The notes beneath the pieces are model-generated. The model made no database searches. It was given only the letters and a program-made list of their open reading frames with translations, and was not told the DNA's origin. Shown here one piece after another: positions 13,358 to 16,545 of a stretch of 16,545 nt of DNA (position 1 is the stretch's first letter; each line of letters opens with the position of its first letter). This DNA comes from Roseburia_C sp051879315. GTDB taxonomy: Bacteria; Bacillota; Clostridia; Lachnospirales; Lachnospiraceae. Made by a program: the position numbers and the translations under genes. Location of the stretch: assembly GCA_051879315.1 (NCBI GenBank), contig JBJELW010000071.1:1-16545 (forward strand), written 5' to 3'.

Positions 13358-13533
13358 AAAAGTGTTCCTCGATGAATTTGCATATTTGATTGCAGACGCG
13401 CTTTCGCTCATACCGGAACGTAGCGGTACTAAATTCGTGCAATGCACTCATTAAGGACCGACGTTCCTCTAAGGTCTGCAATCAAACAGCAAAATTCATT
13501 CTCGGAAACACAAATCCGAAAAGGAACATTTTT
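13358..13533. repeat. Multi-branched palindromic element F between khpA and rimM
   Basis: Three nested stems are visible: AAAAGTGTTCCT/AGGAACATTTTT (13358-13369/13522-13533, 11 of 12), GAATTTGC/GCAAAATTC (13374-13381/13489-13497) and a 13-bp perfect stem TTTGATTGCAGAC/GTCTGCAATCAAA (13385-13397/13474-13486). The 76-base centre holds small hairpins (TACCG/CGGTA, GTGC/GCAC) and a longer GGAACGT/ACGTTCC pairing. No T-run terminator and no credible gene, although open frames cross it. It would form a large structure in any khpA-rimM read-through transcript. Its family is not recognised. Confidence 0.78.
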
Positions 13534-13568
13534 ATTATTCATTTCAACAAGAAATAATGATAATAAAT

Positions 13569-13593
13569 CGAGTAGGAGAACTTCTCCTACCCG
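13569..13593 (-). terminator. Hairpin after khpA, possible weak terminator
   Basis: A near-perfect 12-bp inverted repeat (CGAGTAGGAGAA 13569-13580 with TTCTCCTACCCG 13582-13593, one G-T wobble) lies about 25 bp after the khpA stop. On the minus strand it is followed by ATTTATTATC, a T-rich but not continuous T tract, so termination is probably partial. This would lower rimM and trmD expression relative to rpsP. Confidence 0.55.
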
Positions 13594-13618
13594 ACTCTTC
13601 CCGGTTCCCTTCCTCAGG

Positions 13619-13846
13619 TCATACAATATCTACCAGGACTTTTTTGTTTTCTTTTGAGGCTGCTGCTTTCACAACAGAACGGATTGCCTTAGCAATGCGT
13701 CCCTGCTTGCCAATTACTTTTCCCATATCAGACTGTGCTACGCGCAGCTCCAATACGATTTCCTTCTCGTTCTCGGTCTCAGTGACGGTAACTTCATCCG
13801 GATAATCTACAAGCGCTTTTGCAATTACTTCTACTAATTCCTTCAT
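13619..13846 (-). CDS. khpA: KH-domain RNA-binding protein KhpA (YlqC)
   Basis: KhpA is a small RNA-binding protein that in other Gram-positives pairs with KhpB and affects RNA and cell-envelope regulation. The 75-residue protein is one KH domain with the GxxG loop GKQG at 46-49 in MGKVIGKQGRIAKAIRSVV. It begins 12 bp after the rpsP stop, with GGTGG as ribosome binding site. The position between rpsP and rimM is the usual one in Bacillota. Confidence 0.95.
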   Translation of the reverse strand: MKELVEVIAKALVDYPDEVTVTETENEKEIVLELRVAQSDMGKVIGKQGRIAKAIRSVVKAAASKENKKVLVDIV

Positions 13847-13858
13847 CTGTCCACCTCA

Positions 13859-14104
13859 CTATTTTACGATACCGGTTGCCTTGAAGATACGGTTTACAGT
13901 CTCTGTAGGCTGTGCTCCGTTTGCTAACCACTTCTTAGCTAACTCTTCGTTCACATGATACTCGCTAGGATCTTTTGTTGGGTCATAAGTTCCGATCTCT
14001 TCGATGCACTTTCCATCTCTCGGGGATCTGGAATCAGCAACGATAATTCTATAGAAAGGAGCTTTCTTCTGTCCTAATCTTGTCAATCTGATCTTTACTG
14101 CCAT
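13859..14104 (-). CDS. rpsP: 30S ribosomal protein S16
   Basis: S16 is an early-assembling protein of the small subunit. The 81-residue sequence begins MAVKIRLTRLGQKKAPFYRI and contains VADSRSPRDGKCIEEIGTYDP, both diagnostic. I chose the ATG at 14102-14104, 6 bases after AGGAGGTG; the upstream in-frame GTG is part of that strong ribosome binding site. It lies 64 bp downstream of ffh, with two small hairpins in between, and 12 bp upstream of khpA. Confidence 0.98.
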   Translation of the reverse strand: MAVKIRLTRLGQKKAPFYRIIVADSRSPRDGKCIEEIGTYDPTKDPSEYHVNEELAKKWLANGAQPTETVNRIFKATGIVK

Positions 14105-14139
14105 TATTTTCACCTCCTGTTAATATGCTAATTTATGAA

Positions 14140-14168
14140 CAGGCTATGCCTGCTGTGTCTATGACACA
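14140..14168 (-). other. Twin mini-hairpins between ffh and rpsP
   Basis: Two adjacent hairpins, TGTGTC/GACACA (14154-14168) and CAGGC/GCCTG (14140-14152), both carry ATA as the loop on the minus strand. They begin directly after the ffh stop codon. There is no T-run after them, so they are not an ordinary terminator. They could set the boundary for RNA processing or protect the abundant rpsP message; that is inference. Confidence 0.55.
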
Positions 14169-15524
14169 TCAAAAAGGAAGTTTGAATCTTCCCTTTTTGC
14201 CACCTCGTCCTCCCATCAATCCGGGCATCTGTTTCATCATCTTCTTGGCCTGTTCAAACTGCTTGACCAGTCGATTGACCTCGCTGATGTCTACTCCGGC
14301 TCCCTTTGCAATTCTTCGCTTTCTGCTGGGATTTAATATCGAAGGATTACTGCGTTCCTTCTTTGTCATGGAATAAATGATTGCTGTGGTGCGGGCCATA
14401 TTTTTCTCCGCTTCTGCCTCATCGATATCCGGCATCTTCGCTCCGCCCAGTCCCGGCATCATCCCAAGGATGCTGCTCAGACCTCCCATTTTCTTCATCT
14501 GCTCCATGGATAAGAGATAATCGTCAAAGGTAAAATCTGCCTTGCGGAGACGTTTCTCCATATCCTTTGCCTGATCCTCGTCAATGTCGATCTCGGCCTG
14601 TGCCTTCTCAATCAGAGTCAACACATCACCCATACCGAGGATTCTGCTGGCCATACGATCCGGATAAAACTGTTCCAAATCAGAGAGCTTCTCACCCATA
14701 CCCACATAGAGAATAGGCTTTCCGGTTACCGCACGGATGGAAAGTGCCGCACCGCCTCTGGTGTCGCCATCCAGCTTGGTAAGTACTACTCCGTCAATGC
14801 CAATCTTTTCGTCAAACATGCTGGCCACATTCACCGCATCCTGACCGGTCATGGCATCTGCCACCAAAATAGTCTGTGCCACATCCACATTCTCTTTGAT
14901 CTCGATGAGCTCCTGCATCATGTCCTCATCAATATGAAGACGTCCTGCCGTATCCAGGATCACCACATGGTTGCCATTTTTCGCCGCATGCTCCACCGCT
15001 GCCTTGGCAATGTTCACCGGCTTATTCTTGTCGCCCATGGAGAACACTTCCACTTCCTGTTTCTCTCCATTGATCTGTAACTGTTCAATGGCTGCCGGAC
15101 GATACACGTCGCAGGCTACCAGCAAAGGTTTCTTTCCCTTCAGCTTCAGCTTTCCGGCAATCTTTGCCGTGGTGGTAGTCTTACCAGCACCCTGCAGTCC
15201 CACCATCATAATGACGGTGATCTGCTGTCCCGGCCGTAGAGCAATCTCCGTTGTCTCGGATCCCATAAGCTTGACCATCTCTTCATTCACGATCTTGATG
15301 ACCATCTGTCCGGGATTCAGGCCGTTCATCACGTCTGCGCCCACAGCACGCTCCTGCACATCCTTCACAAACTGCTTGACTACCTTGAAGTTTACGTCTG
15401 CCTCTAACAGAGCCATCTTAACTTCCTTTAACGCAGTCTTCACATCATCTTCTGTAAGACGCCCCTTACTGCGGAGATTCTTAAACACATTCTGCAGTTT
15501 TTCTGACAAACTATCAAATGCCAT
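14169..15524 (-). CDS. ffh: Signal recognition particle protein Ffh (SRP54)
   Basis: Ffh binds the SRP RNA and signal sequences of nascent membrane and secreted proteins and delivers ribosomes to FtsY. The 451-residue protein has the N domain (about 1-90), the GTPase G domain with GLQGAGKT (109-116), DVYRP (139-143), DTAGR (191-195) and TKLD (249-252), and the methionine-rich M domain (about 300-440), ending in a Gly/Lys/Arg-rich tail RFKLPF. The ATG is one base after the ylxM stop, so the two are coupled. Length and motifs are normal. Confidence 0.98.
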   Translation of the reverse strand: MAFDSLSEKLQNVFKNLRSKGRLTEDDVKTALKEVKMALLEADVNFKVVKQFVKDVQERAVGADVMNGLNPGQMVIKIVNEEMVKLMGSETTEIALRPGQQITVIMMVGLQGAGKTTTTAKIAGKLKLKGKKPLLVACDVYRPAAIEQLQINGEKQEVEVFSMGDKNKPVNIAKAAVEHAAKNGNHVVILDTAGRLHIDEDMMQELIEIKENVDVAQTILVADAMTGQDAVNVASMFDEKIGIDGVVLTKLDGDTRGGAALSIRAVTGKPILYVGMGEKLSDLEQFYPDRMASRILGMGDVLTLIEKAQAEIDIDEDQAKDMEKRLRKADFTFDDYLLSMEQMKKMGGLSSILGMMPGLGGAKMPDIDEAEAEKNMARTTAIIYSMTKKERSNPSILNPSRKRRIAKGAGVDISEVNRLVKQFEQAKKMMKQMPGLMGGRGGKKGRFKLPF

Positions 15525-15525
15525 A

Positions 15526-15870
15526 TTACAGCTCCTCTAAAATACCATTGGATATGCACTCGATCTCATCGATCAACGCCTCATCGTGGCTCTCCCTGAA
15601 AGTACCTGCCAACTGATGAATCAGCTCCACGCTTTTCTTAGCATCCATAAACTTCTGTACCAGATGAAGCTTGGCCTCGTAATCTTCCAAGGTCTTACTG
15701 CACCGCTTCACCATGTCATGGACACCCTGACGGCTGATGCCTTCACAGCTCGCAATCTCAGCCAAAGATAAATCATGAAAAATAAAATCCTCGTATATCC
15801 TTCTCTGATGTTCATTTAACAATTCACCATAGAAATCGTACAAGTAAGCCTGTTCTACCTTTGCTTCCAT
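15526..15870 (-). CDS. ylxM: UPF0122 protein YlxM, SRP-associated helix-turn-helix protein
   Basis: The 114-residue protein belongs to the YlxM/UPF0122 family, encoded next to ffh throughout Bacillota and reported to modulate the SRP in some of them. The central LSLAEIASCEGISRQGVHDMVKR (about 34-56) is a sigma-70 region 4-like helix-turn-helix; the remainder is helical and acidic. A GAGAGG ribosome binding site precedes the ATG. It is the first gene of the cluster, about 20 bases after the predicted transcription start. Confidence 0.95.
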   Translation of the reverse strand: MEAKVEQAYLYDFYGELLNEHQRRIYEDFIFHDLSLAEIASCEGISRQGVHDMVKRCSKTLEDYEAKLHLVQKFMDAKKSVELIHQLAGTFRESHDEALIDEIECISNGILEEL

Positions 15871-15897
15871 CGCAAACCTCTCCTATCAACCTATGAC

Positions 15898-15926
15898 ATA
15901 ATACTACAAGGCCAATGAGGTGTCAA
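15898..15926 (-). promoter_or_regulatory. Near-consensus promoter of the ylxM-ffh operon
   Basis: On the minus strand a perfect -35 TTGACA (15921-15926) is followed by 17 bp and TATTAT (15898-15903), 11 of 12 consensus positions. Transcription would start near 15891. This is the best promoter in the window and probably drives ylxM, ffh, rpsP and khpA. Confidence 0.88.
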
Positions 15927-15943
15927 GTATTTTTTCTTGACAC
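15920..15943. promoter_or_regulatory. Inverted repeat over the ylxM -35 box, possible operator
   Basis: GTGTCAAG (15920-15927) and CTTGACAC (15936-15943) form a perfect 8-bp inverted repeat with an 8-bp AT spacer. One arm contains the -35 hexamer, so a dimeric protein bound here would block RNA polymerase. It also follows the stop of the small upstream gene by 17 bp and could be a hairpin in its transcript, but no T-run follows. Confidence 0.45.
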
Positions 15944-15950
15944 ATATATA

Positions 15951-16253
15951 TTAATCTATTTTGCCAAACTTTGCTACGCTCCAACATGTTGCTGTCTCTG
16001 TGCCATCTGCTTCATAGGTAGCATCTTCATTGTAGGCATAGTTCTCGAAGTTTCAATTCTTTCTTTTCTCCACTTCCCCCGCAGGAAGTTCTCCTTCATA
16101 GGGTTCAAAAGTGGACAGGTCAAACTGGCACACGCCCCACTGCAAATCCTTGGTGCAAAAATAGTCCGACTTTTCATCCTTCCGATACTCCATCACCATG
16201 CCATCATCCGTATCGATAACTTTCATACCTTCTTTTAAATCTTTATATTCCAT
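15951..16253 (-). pseudogene. Small acidic protein gene of unknown function interrupted by in-frame TGA
   Basis: An ATG at 16251-16253, preceded by AAGGGAAG, opens a 66-codon frame (MEYKDLKEGMKVIDTDDG at its start) that stops at TGA (16053-16055). The same frame then continues for 33 further codons to TAA at 15951, reading NFENYAYNEDATYEADGTET and then ATCWSVAKFGKID. The second part has the same acidic, Tyr/Asp/Thr-rich composition as the first, so it looks like one gene of 100 codons with a nonsense codon, possibly a mutated TGG (Trp). A sequencing error, recoding, or a genuine 66-residue protein are alternatives. The family is not recognised. Confidence 0.55.
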
Positions 16254-16545
16254 GATTTCTTCCCTTCAAAAAACATACAATAAATTTTCTCTGCCACAAT
16301 AGAAACTCCCAAAACTGGAATTTTACTCCTTAGACATTGCATATGTAATCCACTCATTTCTCTCCATTTATAGGTAGATACTGACTTTCTGTAATTTATG
16401 TCTATTCCAATTCTACAAATTTGTCGGGGCGTTGGGTTGGGAATTGTTGGGGGCAAATTTTGGTTATAGGAGATTCCCTGGGATACGGCATAATTTTACG
16501 GGGATATCCCGGTTTTTCTGTTTTTCCCCGTATGCTATATTTCTT
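16254..16545. other. Gene-free right edge of the window
   Basis: No convincing gene. A minus-strand open frame of 73 codons (16235-16456) overlaps the ribosome binding site and start of the next gene and has no recognisable sequence. The AT-rich part (16254-16420) should hold the promoter of the small acidic gene, but I find no good match. The right end is folded (see 16488-16535). Confidence 0.5.
16488..16535. repeat. Bulged inverted repeat at the right edge
   Basis: GCAT (16488-16491) plus ACGGGGA (16498-16504) pair with the continuous TCCCCGTATGC (16525-16535), leaving a six-base bulge. The self-complementary GGGATATCCC (16501-16510) overlaps the left arm, and GGGATA also occurs at 16480-16485. 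The structure may extend beyond the window. It could be another intergenic structured repeat cut by the window edge. Confidence 0.55.

Noticed and set aside
13320..13481. N-terminal extension of RimM through element F
   Set aside because: The extension reads across a palindrome, is unlike RimM, and an AAGGAG site directly precedes the conserved MTDLLRVG start.
13429..13626. 65-codon minus-strand frame after khpA
   Set aside because: It spans the khpA hairpin and half of element F and overlaps the end of khpA; composition follows the repeat.
16235..16456. 73-codon minus-strand frame at the right edge
   Set aside because: It overlaps the ribosome binding site and start of the next small gene, and I see no conserved sequence or good start.

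Overview
The window looks like a low-to-mid GC Clostridia chromosome, most likely Lachnospiraceae. This is inferred from gene content and order: a rho-rpmE-yqhQ-prmC-prfA cluster, a ylxM-ffh-rpsP-khpA-rimM-trmD cluster, a DUF4364 gene and a CBS/DRTGG-containing family II pyrophosphatase. Species cannot be fixed without a search.

Layout, left to right. 1-365: no gene; dense nested hairpins downstream of prfA. 366-5199 (minus strand, transcribed right to left): rho, rpmE with its own promoter and terminator, yqhQ (DUF1385), prmC and prfA. PrmC methylates the GGQ glutamine of the release factor encoded 2 bp downstream. 5200-5878: a 0.7 kb divergent intergenic region holding a 67-bp tandem hairpin repeat interrupted by a 100-N assembly gap, then a 178-bp multi-branched palindromic element. 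5879-8515 (plus strand): a tight three-gene operon of malic enzyme, TIGR01212 radical SAM protein and DUF4364 protein, closed by a strong bidirectional terminator shared with the convergent genes. 8580-11807 (minus): a flavin reductase-like gene behind the pyrophosphatase, and a tail-anchored coiled-coil protein with its own promoter. 11909-15870 (minus): the SRP/ribosome-maturation cluster trmD, rimM, khpA, rpsP, ffh, ylxM, driven by a near-consensus promoter. The usual last gene, rplS, is absent here. 15951-16253 (minus): a small unknown gene interrupted by an in-frame TGA.

The protein genes are mostly housekeeping. The unexplained signal is in the intergenic DNA. Two 133/134-bp elements, downstream of rho (3602-3734) and of rimM (12663-12796), align to each other along their whole length, have imperfect terminal inverted repeats, are flanked by ATTATTTT direct repeats, and differ by paired stem changes. 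Three further large branched palindromes lie after prfA, before the malic enzyme gene and before rimM. Most of these elements, and also the rho leader repeats, contain hairpins with a C(GNA)G triloop, the class of unusually stable DNA mini-hairpin. I interpret them as mobile, MITE-like or REP-like structured repeats that also reshape operon transcripts. That interpretation is inference.
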